From: Mesostigma viride
Lineage: Eukaryota; Streptophyta; Mesostigmatophyceae; Mesostigmatales; Mesostigmataceae
Length of the DNA: 64,000 nt
Direction of reading: 5' to 3'
Assembly: GCA_009746045.1 (NCBI GenBank)
Contig: RPFO01000082.1
Span: 3,297,768-3,361,767, forward strand
The notes under the pieces are model-generated. The model was not told where the DNA came from, searched no databases, and saw only the letters and a list, made by a program, of their open reading frames with translations. Made by a program: the position numbers and the translations under genes. Position 1 is the stretch's first letter. Every line of letters starts with the position of its first letter. Shown here piece by piece: positions 18,496 to 30,076 of the stretch.

Positions 18496-21400
18496 TCACC
18501 GATGGTAGTTCGGCTTGGCCCCGTATGGCTGCCCGGCGAAGAACTCGTGGTCCGGGTGCCGCACGTGCTGCCGCCGCAGCCACTGCGTGGCTGCAAGCTC
18601 CAACGGCCGGTGCCTCGAGCTACATGCGCCAACGCCGCAGTACCAGATCCCTGGCTTGAGCTTGTACGAGGCAAGGCCGAATGCGGGCAGAGGGATCGCA
18701 CCGGCAACGCCGCCGTCAGAGCCCCAGGGCTCCCCGCTGGTCCCTGGGAAGGAGGCCTCAGCCTCTGCCACGGCGGCGGTCGCGGCGGCGTGCGCGCGCG
18801 CGGCGACGATGGTGGAGACGTCGGGCGGGTGGAAGGGGGTGGACCGGCTGCCATGGTCGCCACCGCCCCACTTGGAGTTGTAGTAGTCTGTGGGGGTGGG
18901 AAATGGGGCGTTTGGAAACGTTGAGGACAGTGGGGGGGGGGGGGTAATGTGGGGCGATGCACGTGCGCATGGTGGGTTATGATGAGTGTAATCGACCAAG
19001 GATGATGATCTGACGTGAAATAAATGACATCATACTCATTTGTCGAATAAAGGGGGCTAGGGCTTTAGGAACGTGCAGGGTCTTTATTGGGTAGGCCGGT
19101 GCTGAGGTGGTCCGAGGCCAGACCCACTCATGAACAAACGTGGGCAAGATTAGAAGTTACGCATAGACATTCAAGGAAGGTAGAGAAGATTGTGTGGAAC
19201 ATGATCAGTAAAGAACTTTCAGAAACCATCAAGTTCCCTGGGCGACACATGGCAGCTAGATACTTGATGACCCACGCACACACATAAAACTACGGTTCTC
19301 CCCCTCGGACCAAGTACCACCCGGGATAGAATCGTCTCTACGGTGTTGTTGTTTGAAGAGGACGCGAGGTGCCGTCAACTCACGTGGGCTGCTGCAGGAG
19401 CAGGCGGGGGCCGCACCCCCCAGGAAGGGCGGCACTGAGATGGAGTGGTATGTGAGGAAGCTGGTCGGAACGCTCTGGTCGGACGTGGCCACCGGGATGG
19501 AATATATCGGGTACCTGCAGGGTGATGGGTGGGTGGGCGGGAGGGTAGGTGGGAGCCCGGTGCCATATGGTGTGGGGCCAGGCGTCAAAAGGTGAAATAT
19601 AATATGATATAATATAATATCACTACATGATGATCAAGTTCCTACATGTTCGATAGGGCAAGGCATCCTGCTCAGCGTGGCTATTGGAAGCCCTGTCCTG
19701 TAGGGCGCTGTTTGACATGGACCCACAGAAGACCGATGGCAAACAGGTCCAGGTACGCACGCCACACCACGGAAACACCAGCTCCCCATCCTCTTCAAGA
19801 AAGTTCACCCTTGCTTGAAAAACACCCACATCAAGCGCCCACACAGACTGCACGAGGCCACCCAACATGTGGCCACCAACCAAGAAAAGAAACAAGCATG
19901 GAAACCAGTACCAACCAGGCTACGACAAACCAGCATGCCATGTTCAAACTCAACCAACAGGCCAGCCCCCCCTGCCACCCGCCCGCCCGCCAACCAGCCA
20001 GCGAACAAACAAACAAACCGGCAAGAACACCCACCATGCGACCGCAAACCAGCTGGCCGGGTGCAGCTCGCTTGACTTGAGCTCCATCAGGCCAGGGAAC
20101 GCGGCCGCCATCTGCGCCACCTGGTCCGCCAGCGGCATGCGGCAGTAGGGCGACGCAGTCTCAAAGTGTTGGAAAAGGAGGTGCGGCGGCTCGCACGCGC
20201 ACTTGCGCAGGTGGGGGGCGCGCCCAGATGCCGCCGCGCCCGCGCCCGCGACCACCACCCCACCGCCGATGCTCCCACCCGCACCTGACCCGTTCGCGCC
20301 GGCCATCCCGGCACAGATGGGTGCCCCCGACACGGTGGTTGCCCCCAGCATGGCCGCAGCCGGGTCAAACGAGGCCCTGGGCCGTGCGGGAGGCTGCGGG
20401 CCCAGGTGCCGCAGGACACCCCCTCCGGGGACCGCCGCCTTGCCCATGTCTGGTTCCGCAGCCTCCCCACGGGCGAGCAAGACCCCTGACCCCAGCCCTG
20501 CGCAGGCTACCCCCGGCGCCACCCCATGGGCCCGCTCCTCATTCCCGTTGGCAGTGCAGCTCACGTCCTTTCCGCTGGCATCTGCGCTGCCGGCGACGCC
20601 ACTGCCATCAGCCGCCCCTGCCAGGGACACCCCCCCCTGGCCATACCCCCCCGGGCCGAGCCCGTACCGGCACTCCACAGGGCCACCACGCCGTTCCTTC
20701 ATCGCGCCATCGTCCTCCTCATCCGATGACAGGGAGACCGAGGAGGGGGAGGAGGGGGAGCCACTGGAGCAAGTGGAGCCCATGCCGCGGCTTATGCTGC
20801 CGCCGCCACTGCCCACGTCACTTGAATTCCCGCTGCCCCCGCTGCCCCCGCTGCTCCCCCCCCCGTTATTGCTGTCGCCCGCGCTCGACCCCAAATCGCT
20901 CCCACAGACCATTGCGGTCGCCCCACCGCTGCTGCTGCTGCCCCCGTCCCCGGCGCTACTGCTGCATGAGTGGTGGCTAAGGGAGGGGTCCCCCCGGCTA
21001 CTGCTGGTGTCCGAGGGCTTGGCCTCGTCGCCGCTGCTGCTGCATATGGAGTTACTGCTGCCGCCTGGCCGGTGGTGCCCCGAGTTGGTGCTACCGGCGT
21101 ATGTGGCCTCGCTGCTGGCGCGGCTGCTAGTAGCCATCACGACATCATCGCTGTCGCACCAGCCGCTGGACGCGTCGCCCGCTAGGCACCTGTCCTGGGC
21201 CTCGCCCTCCTCCCTGAGGGCAGGGGTGAAGCACGAGGGAGGGGGGTGGCGGCAGCCAGTGCAACCAGCGGTAGCCGATCCGAAAAGCGAATGGTGGCAT
21301 GGGACGCAGTTAGCCAAAACGTTAGCGGAATGCTCAAAGAAATAAGAGGAGTACTACCACAAGTAGCGCGGACAAGGTTTAGCTCGGTTAGGGTAATTGC

Positions 21401-22379
21401 CAAGGAAAACAACGGATACAGAAATGGTTGTCGCCCAACGGCATCCCGCCGCCTCTAGCCTGGCCGAACAGAGGTCATTGATCGCCTGTAAAGGGCTTAC
21501 AATCAACCAACAATAGCCACACCCTCAGGCCTTTCCATGTACTTTCCCAACACTCCCCCCCCGCCAACGGCCTCCACCCCTTTTCTTTCCCACGACCCTC
21601 CTCATATCCCACGCAACTGCCCCAACCCATCCCACCCAAACGGCTCCCCCCCATCCTTCCCACCCTAGTATTCCGCCCCATCCTTCCCCAGCCCGTGATC
21701 GCTCGAAACCAGGTCGCGTCCCCAGGCGCGACCTGCACGTGTATGAAAACCAACCATACTCAGGCGCATAGGAGACAGCGCTGGTTGTCTCTGTGATTAA
21801 AGAAAGAGTTTGACAAAGAGACCCGAACAACAACACCCATGTCACAAAACCAGGTGCATCCCACTTCTGGTCCTCATGAATCTGTATATACATGGGTAGA
21901 CGCATCCTAGGCTTCGCGAAGGCGGCCCCTGTCCAAGAGGTTGCTATCCCTAGTCCCGGCACCCACCTCACGGGCTGCCCCTTGCTCGCAAACAGCTGCA
22001 CGGCGGACAGGAATGGGACGTAGTACTGGACCACGTCCTTGTACCCCTCGATGGCACCCGAGCCCGCCCGCCCCCGGTCCCCGTACCGGCTCGCTGCCAC
22101 ACGCTGCCTCCGCTCCTCATCGGAGTACGCACCGGAACCATTATTGCTGGCCGCCGCACCATTGACGCCCGCACCACCGGGGGTGGTTGCGGCGGTGCCG
22201 TCGTCGGGGCCCGGCACGGATGGCAGCTTCATGGGCACGCCGGTCCCGTAGGCACTCCATTCGTCAAACGCGGCCCACAGGTCGGACAGGGTGAAGTAGA
22301 GTGAGGCGCGCGAAGAGGAAGGGTCGGGGAGGGTGGGCGAGGGGCGCCGCGCGTCCGCCCGGTACTGCTGCTGCTGCTG
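18496..22379 (-). CDS. DUF789 family protein, 5' end missing
   Basis: This is a member of the plant-specific DUF789 family, whose function is unknown. Minus-strand exons are 22379-21972, 21194-20035, 19514-19384 and 18887-18496, giving 696 residues to the stop in one phase. The domain is recognised from LYFTLSDLWAAFDEWSAYG and VVQYYVPFLSAVQLF in the first exon, LLFQHFETASPYCRMPLADQ plus HPASWFAVAWYPIYRIPV across the second junction, ISVPPFLGG in exon three, and FGLASYKLKPGIWY...WLRRQHVRHPDHEFF in the last. About 300 residues of Ser/Gly/Ala-rich low-complexity linker split the domain, far longer than in land plants. The acceptor at 21195 was chosen because it keeps phase; the stronger-looking one at 21214 would not. 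The first exon found opens with five Gln codons straight after its acceptor, so at least one upstream exon, with the start codon, was not located. Confidence 0.85.
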
Positions 22380-25300
22380 CTGGGAACAAATGAAGACAGG
22401 GGGGATGGCACAAGGCATGATGTTAATAGAAGGAAAGCAGTCGGGCGACATTGAAAACTAAACATTATCGACACACAACCTTGTGTTCGTAACCATACGT
22501 CATACCATAGTACGTCACCTTGAATACCATCATCATAGCTAGGCTTCATAACGACAGCACGCAGCGCCGGTTGTCTCCAGCACTGGTGATGTACAGGGTT
22601 GTCATGCCGTGTGGTAGAATTAAGCAGGGACGGGACAGGATGGGAACAACGGAGCGGGCCATAGTTCTTTGAACCCCGGACGCGCGGAGAATACTCGTAT
22701 GGGCGGTAGGAGGAGGATCCGATGCGCGGTAAAACCTCTGGTGACGCACTGGGCATTAAGGAAAAGATAGCCAAAGGGCGGCAAGTCCCACTCTGGTGTT
22801 ACCAGCCAAATTTCCCGATTTCATGGATGTCCAGCTCACTATGGGGCAGTGCTCAGGGATGGCATGACTGCATGTCATGCTGTAGGGTATAAAACATGTA
22901 GGAAGTGAAGGGAACATAGGAAGTATCATACAAGAAACATGCTGCAACAAATAGGACGTGGAGGGGACAAATAGAAAGTATCGTACAGCAACACGCTGCA
23001 GCATACAGAAAGTTAAGGGAATGAATGAGAAGAATGGCAAGACAATTGGGAAAAAATGGTGACAGTGCAGGAGAGGATAGTGAAGGATGGCGAGTCAGTG
23101 GCTGCAAGGGGGGGAGGACGGGGGCAGGACGGGGGGGGGGGGGGGGGGGTAGAACGAACGATGAACGATACAACTGGCAGTAAAACGGGAGCAGGAGCTG
23201 CTGTTGTCGGTAAGGTGTCAGGAAAAAGAAACTAGAAACTACTTTCTTAGATTTTTCCCACTGACTGCGGCTGCGCACAGCCACTCACAGTGGCCAACAG
23301 GTAGCATTCTAGCGGGACAAGGTGGCATGCTACTAAACGTGTTTGGGATAGGGCGGGGGGTGACTGTCCTAGTCGGACATCCCCATGGTTGGCACCATAA
23401 GTACTGGAGAGGGGAAACAAAACAACTCAGTACAAACCTTAGCCGGGTCCTCAGACATGACATAGAAACATGGCACAGATGGTGCATACTGAATACATGT
23501 TTGAAAAGACCGGGCACAGTGCAAGCAAGATCGGGCACTAGGAAGATCAGTGGGGTGGATGGTTGCGCAAGTGGGCGAGGGAACGAATCATTTTGTTGGA
23601 AAAAGTTGGCTGGCAATGACACAGTGCCCACCGGTGATGTTTCAAACATCCCTGAGTCATCCCTGGGTCAGTTATATATGCCTTGCTCCCCCCATGGAAC
23701 ATGAAACTGTTACACTTTCACGAGAGCAGTTCAGGATCGCAGCAGAACGCATAATCAGGATCTAAGGACGGGAGGCAAACGCAGGTTGGATGCTAAAAAA
23801 TCTATGATGCCGATGCAAGATAGCTCGTGGTTTTGAGATAAGCGAGATGGGATAAGGTGAGGGAGAGAGGGAGATCAGCAGGTCGAGACAGGCACGCGGA
23901 TGATGCATCGCACTACGCGATCTCGCACACTGAAACATTCGTCAAATGCGCGAGATCCATGCACGGCTCGCTTCCATCCCGGCATTGGAAATGCGTCCGC
24001 CACCAGCGGCGGCGGCGGCGATCTACCCGGCGGATATGGTAAGAACGCAATCTTGCCTGCACCGAATCTAATCTCCATCAAAATGCTGAATTGCGCACGT
24101 ATAAATCAATCATCAGTAGAGATCCACTTAGTCTACCATATGCCGAATGGCATGTCATACCGTATGCCGGTGGATAGTCACATGCGGCACATCATAGCAG
24201 CACCGCCGCCAACAACGCTGCAAACCGATTGGGGAATGGCGGAAGGTGAGCGATGGAGAAGAAAACAGAACGTACCTTTGTAGAGTGGTGTATTGGTACA
24301 CATGGAGTTGTGTGTGCTAGAAATCGGTCGACATTGCTCATCACGTTGCAGGTTGAAGATATTCCGGCGCCGCACTGATGGTGATGCTGTACGTGGCATT
24401 TCCTCTGTTCTACCCGGGGCTGGTACTTGAAATTTGAGTTTTTCCCGCTTGAGAAGGCCCAGTCGTTATGTTTTTGTTGGCGATCGCGCGTGTCATGGGG
24501 GCTTTTATGCGCCGGTTTCATGCGTGGCCCAGAGCCGCTGTCCCCTCCGGACCGCCAGTACTCCGTGCCGACCATGAGTCTCCCCACCGATTGGATACGA
24601 ATATGGCGTCCGTGATGGATAACTGCTTAATGGGGGGGGGGATGATTAGATTTGGGAAAGCACTGATGCGCCATCGCTATGAGCAGCATCGTCTTTCTAG
24701 CGACATCCAGTGAATGGGCAAGGTGGACGTTGCAAAGCCTGGAGGAGCTGTCTTCCTTTTTCTGAGGTGATTCTGAGGTGCATTGCGACTTGTGCGTTCA
24801 ACAGCTATTCTAGCTTGGTAGTAAAACCCGTACATATCTGGATCTCTCAAAGCGTGACAGGTGGCGACGCGCTAACGGAATCCCAACCATCATATCCCAT
24901 TAAGATGGGAAGAAGCTCGTTTTGCCGATACGGACTCGCCATTATGCTCGACAACTTGAACGATGCGGTAGCATATCAACTCAGGATGGTGAGATTACTA
25001 GTGTTGTGCCGGGATAAAGATCTTCCGCGGCCTTGCGTCAGTCGCTGTCAGCTTGTATAGCGGTGATCCAGGCCTACGCAAGTATCGTAGATGCGCCGCG
25101 CTGGGCAACCGTGTGGCCATGACACCTCGAATAATTGGAACGGCGCGCCAGGCCGCGCGCATGTATGATGGATCCTGGTTGCACTTTGCACAGTCTACAT
25201 ACAGCACCTTTCGCGCTGACTGCAGCACCTGCCGGCAACGAGTGGTCACAACCAGGTGCCGCCCAGGTGGCGCGTAGGGTGTTTATCGCTTAATGTCTGG

Positions 25301-25614
25301 AATGACGGTTTCAAACGGCCACAGCGATGCCAGAGCAGCGTGTACAGGTTGCCGAAACCAACAATCAAAACCCTCAATCGATTGTTCCTAAATCACCACA
25401 TAACCTCCATTCGCTCGCCTGAGGCGTGCGTGAAGCGTGGTTCCCCTTTCCACATCCTCTCGCGCTTCGGCTTTTTAGTACATTCGCACGCATCCTGTGT
25501 TCGCTCCAACCATATTCAGGCCGCGGAAAGAGGGGAACCCGGGGGTACGCGTCCATTCATGCGCATTGGGTTTTAATTTAGCCCATATCCACTCGTAAAT
25601 AAGAAGCGAGAGGG
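22380..25614. other. Divergent spacer; missing 5' exon(s) of the DUF789 gene probably here
   Basis: The DUF789 gene (minus) and the ClpS-like gene (plus) diverge from this region. I found no frame resembling the usual DUF789 N-terminus. A poly-G run of about 19 lies at 23129-23149. Otherwise the sequence has no recognised feature. Confidence 0.45.
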
Positions 25615-26693
25615 ATGGTGCGCGGCGCTTGTACCCTGTCCTTCAGCCGGGTTTTGCTGGCGGCGAACCCAGCTGGATCTCCCAATCTCGATTCAAGGAT
25701 CCGGGTCAGGTCCACTGCGAGGAGCTTCTCCCGCGGTGAACGACTGGGATGCCTTGCCTTGCCGAAAGGTGGGTATAGACTGTATGGAGGAAAGTCAACA
25801 GGACCGCGTTGCGATCGGACATGCCCTGACCGTACAATACATGCGCGATTCATCAATTTGACCGTGGATACGGTAATTGCTCGGCTGTTTGCTTGCACAC
25901 AGCATCGCGACCATGCGTCAAGGCGCAGCTAGGCCCGTCAGGGGGCGGCGTGCTCGACAAGCCAGCTATCGGAGTCAAAATTGAGCCAGGGTAAGAAATT
26001 GCCGCTCTTGGTAAAGTTTCGCAACTTGCACGCATCTATGGCATCGCTCCCTTCCGGTCCGCCGCTGAATACCCAACTGGAGGTGCGTTAGCAGATGGAT
26101 GGCGCAATTTCTTGATGCGCTGGATGGCCGAGGAACAGTCTTGCGCTACCCTTGCCTCAACAGAATCAAGATTAAAGATCAAGCTCGAAAGTATCACTAT
26201 GCGCACTATATTCATAGCGCTCAACCCCCCGCGTATCAAACACCTCGTGATCCACGGCACATTCAGCCCTCTTCTCCCAGATGCCACCCCTACCCCAGTG
26301 CCACTCCTACCCCGTACTTCCCCTCCGTGCATCCTATTTATGTGCCACCACTTCTTACCCCTTCCCCTGCCCCACCCCTCCCCTCCCCTTTCCACCTGCC
26401 ATCCCGCCCCCACCCCACCCCCCCTTCCCAGCACAACGAACGAGAAGAAGCTGTCCCCCCCCTACCGCGTGATGCTCCACAACGACAACTTCAACCGCCG
26501 CGAGTACGTCGTCCAGGTGCTCATGAAGTGCGTGCCAGGGATGACGGTCGACGTAGCTGTCAACGTGATGCAGGAGGCCCACATCAACGAAATCGCGGTG
26601 GCCCACACGTGCGGGCAGGAGGATGCCGAGGACTGCTGTGAGGACCTGCGCAACAACGGCCTGGTGTCCACCATTGAGCCCGATCGGTCCTAA
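25615..26693 (+). CDS. clpS: ClpS-like Clp protease adaptor, plastid-type leader
   Basis: ClpS proteins hand N-degron substrates to the Clp protease; plant forms work in the plastid stroma. Exons are 25615-25768, 25933-25990 and 26432-26693, all GT-AG and in phase, giving 157 residues. Residues 1-51 (start MVRGACTLSFSRVLLAANPA) are rich in Ser, Arg and Ala with few acidic residues, as in a chloroplast transit peptide. GGGVLDKPAIGVKIEPG follows at 55-71, a conserved lead-in of plant and cyanobacterial relatives. The ClpS fold runs from about 81: YRVMLHNDNFNRREYVVQVL, then PGMTVDVAVNVMQEAH and NGLVSTIEP near the end. Asn88, Asp89 and His121 match the N-degron pocket, but the second Asp of the bacterial NDD is Asn90 here, so specificity may differ. 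TGTAA, a typical green algal polyadenylation signal, lies at 26907-26911. Confidence 0.9.
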
Positions 26694-28077
26694 TCCAGCC
26701 ACCTCGGATCACCCCTCCCCCAAGGTCTCCAGATTCGATCCCGTGGGAATCCACCCATCTGGAAATATAGACTGCCCCGTGAAGCTATTGTCCCCTCCTG
26801 GGCTTTGTGAGGGCTATCCTGTGTTGAACATGGTAGAGTTCTTCACTCGTAGCACTACCCGCCATCTCCAGGAAGTTCTTAGGGGCTGGTAGGGGCAGAC
26901 GACACTTGTAAGGGTGGTCGTGGCACCAGAAAGGATTGTTTGGGGCAGGAGACGTGGTTGAGGCAGGCAACAGCTCTCAGGTGGTTTGCAGGCGAGGGTC
27001 TTTGGTGTGGAGGTGGGGGGGGGGGGGGGGGGGGCGCGGGCATCGGATCCAGAGGGGGCGGGAAGCAGCTGTACCTGTGGACAAAGACTTGAAATGGGCT
27101 GCGGGGTTCCGTTGCCTGAACGGGCATTTGTGGCGGAGAGGCATCTCGGTCGTTATTGGGGCATCTGGTTTCTCGATCGGGGCTGATGCCGCTGAGACCA
27201 TCCTGTCGGTGAAGTGTATCGATGAGACAAGGTGCATGCCTGTCCAGTGTGTGACTGGTCGTGGTATGGGGTACCATGAGGCCATCTTCCATGAGGCAGT
27301 GGCGGCGGATGCCTTCTCGGGTGGTCCGGCGGGTGAAGTTGCTGTCCGTATCGGGGTCGGTGGGGCATGTCTGTTCACCATCAACGTCGTTGACAGGTAG
27401 AGGCAATGCAATGGGGCAACCGTTTGGTACTGTTGAGATATCGGTAATGTCCCTTGCAGCGCCCTGCCCTGAATGGTTCTGCTCTTGTTTGGCAGGGTGT
27501 CCCCTGTGGTGGCATTGCCGATTTCAGGCCGGTATGCCGGGCTTAGATTGGCATGCATGGGGGCCTGTCGTGCCTGCAGTTGTAATTACGTTTCTATTTA
27601 TAGCTGGTTCAGAACGCATGGGCTCGTTTGCGGCAGGAAATGCCTCGTTGCTTCATGGACCAGCTTTCCTTGTAGAGAATGACATGTTCATGTACAAATG
27701 CCACACCAGTAGCTGCCCGTGCGCACATCGGGCCGGCGCAATGGTCAATCCATCAGCCCGCAGAGTGGCAACAAATAGCGTACCTAACCTTGTATAGATA
27801 TATCAAGGTTGTCTCCTTGATATGCCACGCGTAACTAATGCCATCATTTCCTTATTAATGTAAATGGTGTTTTTTCTCAGATTGTCGTGCAAGCTAGCCC
27901 TTACCTATGCTTCATGCACCTGCAACATGTGGTAGATGCCATGGATGCAACGCGCCTCCCCGGCCGGTGGGGAAGGCGTGCTTCACCCTCCGCAGCCTCA
28001 ACCGGGCCAATTAAGCTAAGGGCTGGCCTGCCCCCTAGGGTACAAATGTTATCAATAACCGTGCATAATCATATTAG
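26694..28077. other. Spacer, no gene supported
   Basis: 3' flank of the ClpS-like gene. It contains a poly-G run of about 19 at 27017-27035. Open frames are short and overlap on both strands; I see no domain. Confidence 0.5.
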
Positions 28078-28175
28078 AGAGACAACCAGCTCAGGCCAGA
28101 AATCTGGAAGAATCCGGACCATGGTAGCTCGAGCCTGCTGTTATCGTACCCGCGTTTGTCGAATCATTCAGGATT
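28078..28175 (+). repeat. Dispersed repeat family X, short copy
   Basis: It starts AGAGACAACCAGCTCAGGCC and keeps the GAATCCGGACCATGGTAGCT core, then diverges near 28170. Confidence 0.75.
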
Positions 28176-28445
28176 CATTATTGATTATCCTCACCCTCTT
28201 CGAGGGCACTGAGCACGTGCAGACGTGGCTTGACTGCCTGGCAATCGAGGCCCGTGCGGTGGGCCTTGAGGTCAGCAAGAAGACAGAGGCTCTGGCGATT
28301 GGGCTCACTCAGCCACCGCCCGACCTCTTTCTCCTTGACGGCTCTCGAGTCCTGTATCGGGACCGCGTCAAGTTGCTGGGTAGCCTACTCCCCAGCTGCG
28401 AGGCCGATGTGGACCACCGTATCTCCCTCGCGGACCCAGCTTTCT
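28162..28445 (+). mobile_element. RTE-like LINE fragment, post-YADD part of the reverse transcriptase
   Basis: The plus strand reads TWLDCLAIEARAVGLEVSKK followed by YRDRVKLLGSLLPSCEADVD, the segment just after the catalytic YADD in this LINE family. It is truncated on both sides. A minus-orientation LINE 3' end (28668-28702, hairpin ACTCC/GGAGT) lies downstream. Confidence 0.8.
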
Positions 28446-30076
28446 GTTCGGGTGTCCCCGCCCCTAACTCCAACACATCATCCTCTGCTCCCTTCTCCAG
28501 CGCTCTGATGGCAAAATCTGGGCTCCATCCATCTCTGCACCCACACTCCGTTCCATGCACCCTTACGGAAGCCCTTCAGCAGCACGTGACCCCCCTTGCT
28601 GCCGATGTGGCGGCAATGGGAGGCTTGCTGGCTACTGAGCTCCCTCACCTTTCCACCACCTTTAGGAACATAACTCCGTTGGGAGTACTTATATGTAGCA
28701 CATAGCCCAGAGAAGGGGCATATGAGCCTATAATACATTCTAAGCTACTTCGTGCAAGGGTGGGAATGTACGTAAACAACACTTGCTCTAGGTGCACTAC
28801 CTAGGGCACCTGCACCACCCAGAGTCTCGGGAAACACCCAGCTAAGGCGAGCCCGTCATAGGTGGTACTACACGCGTGTCCGCCCATAATGGCCCCCCAT
28901 GGATGACGCCTTCAGAATTTAGCCTAGCCATGCCTACAATTGCACCTGAGCCGGAGCCCGCGCTGCGAACCCTTCTCTCCTATCAATGACGACGCTCGCG
29001 GCCCCGCGGCTCCGCGGCTTTAGCAGTGGGATCTGCCTAACTCCCCTTCCCGCCCCTTCGCCTTCGCAGCCCTCGGGCTGTCGGAGAGAGAGCACCGGGT
29101 CGGCAGTGAGCCAGGTTCGCCCCGCCTCGCGCGGCCGCCTCCGAAACCTCCTCAGACTGCATGCATTTCTTATGCGTGCAGACGCAGACTCATTCTACCT
29201 GGCCAACCGAGCCAACCGTCGGCGTCGCCTCGACGCGTTGGCAGGAAGAATCGAAACGGTGATTGAAAGCATAAGTCCCCAACCCGCCCCCCCTACCCCA
29301 CCACCTCCACCCCCACCCCCATCACCACCCTGCTCCATCTCCGCCCCCACCCCCGCCTGCACCCCCCTTTTCGGTCAACGCGCGCCCTTGGTCATCGCCA
29401 CCTTCAACGCCCGCACGCTCCAGCCCGACGCTGACCGCTGTCACTGCCTGCGCAGTGACGACTGTCAGTGCCATCGAGTCTCCAATCTTATTGGTTTCTG
29501 CATCGACAATAATATCGCCATCCTGGGAATCCAAGAACACAGGCGCACTGCATCGGCCCGCGGATCAACTGCCCTTGTTGCTGACGACATCGACGGCTGG
29601 CGGTTCTACTACGGAGGCGGCGACGGCACCGGGAACGGGGGCGTCGGTCTCCTCTGCTCCCCGCTCGCCGTACGCCACATGGGCGAACCCCAGCTGGTCA
29701 ACGCTCGGCTCCTCGTGGCCACTTTTCATTCGATGGAGGGCCACTCGACCTACGCCCTGACGGTGGGCGTTGGTTACGCACCCCACTCCGGCCACCCAGA
29801 ACAAGACCGCAAGGACTTCTTTGCAGCGCTGGAGAACCTGGCGAACGGCATCCCTGGTCGCAACTACCTCGCTCTGCTGCTGGACGCCAACGCCACGCTA
29901 CCACCGGGTACTGGCGGATGTCAGCACGCCCCCAACGGTACGGTCTCCAATGCCAACACTGAACTTTTTGCTGATTTGCTTACGACATGCGATTTGGTCA
30001 CTGCCAACACTCGCTTTCCACATAGTCCAGATGCTTTGGTCACACACACCTCGCCAACTGGCACTGAACGCTGCAT

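Noticed and set aside
20203-21345. 380-codon plus-strand frame
   Set aside because: It is antisense to the large DUF789 exon, which shows the conserved domain on the minus strand.
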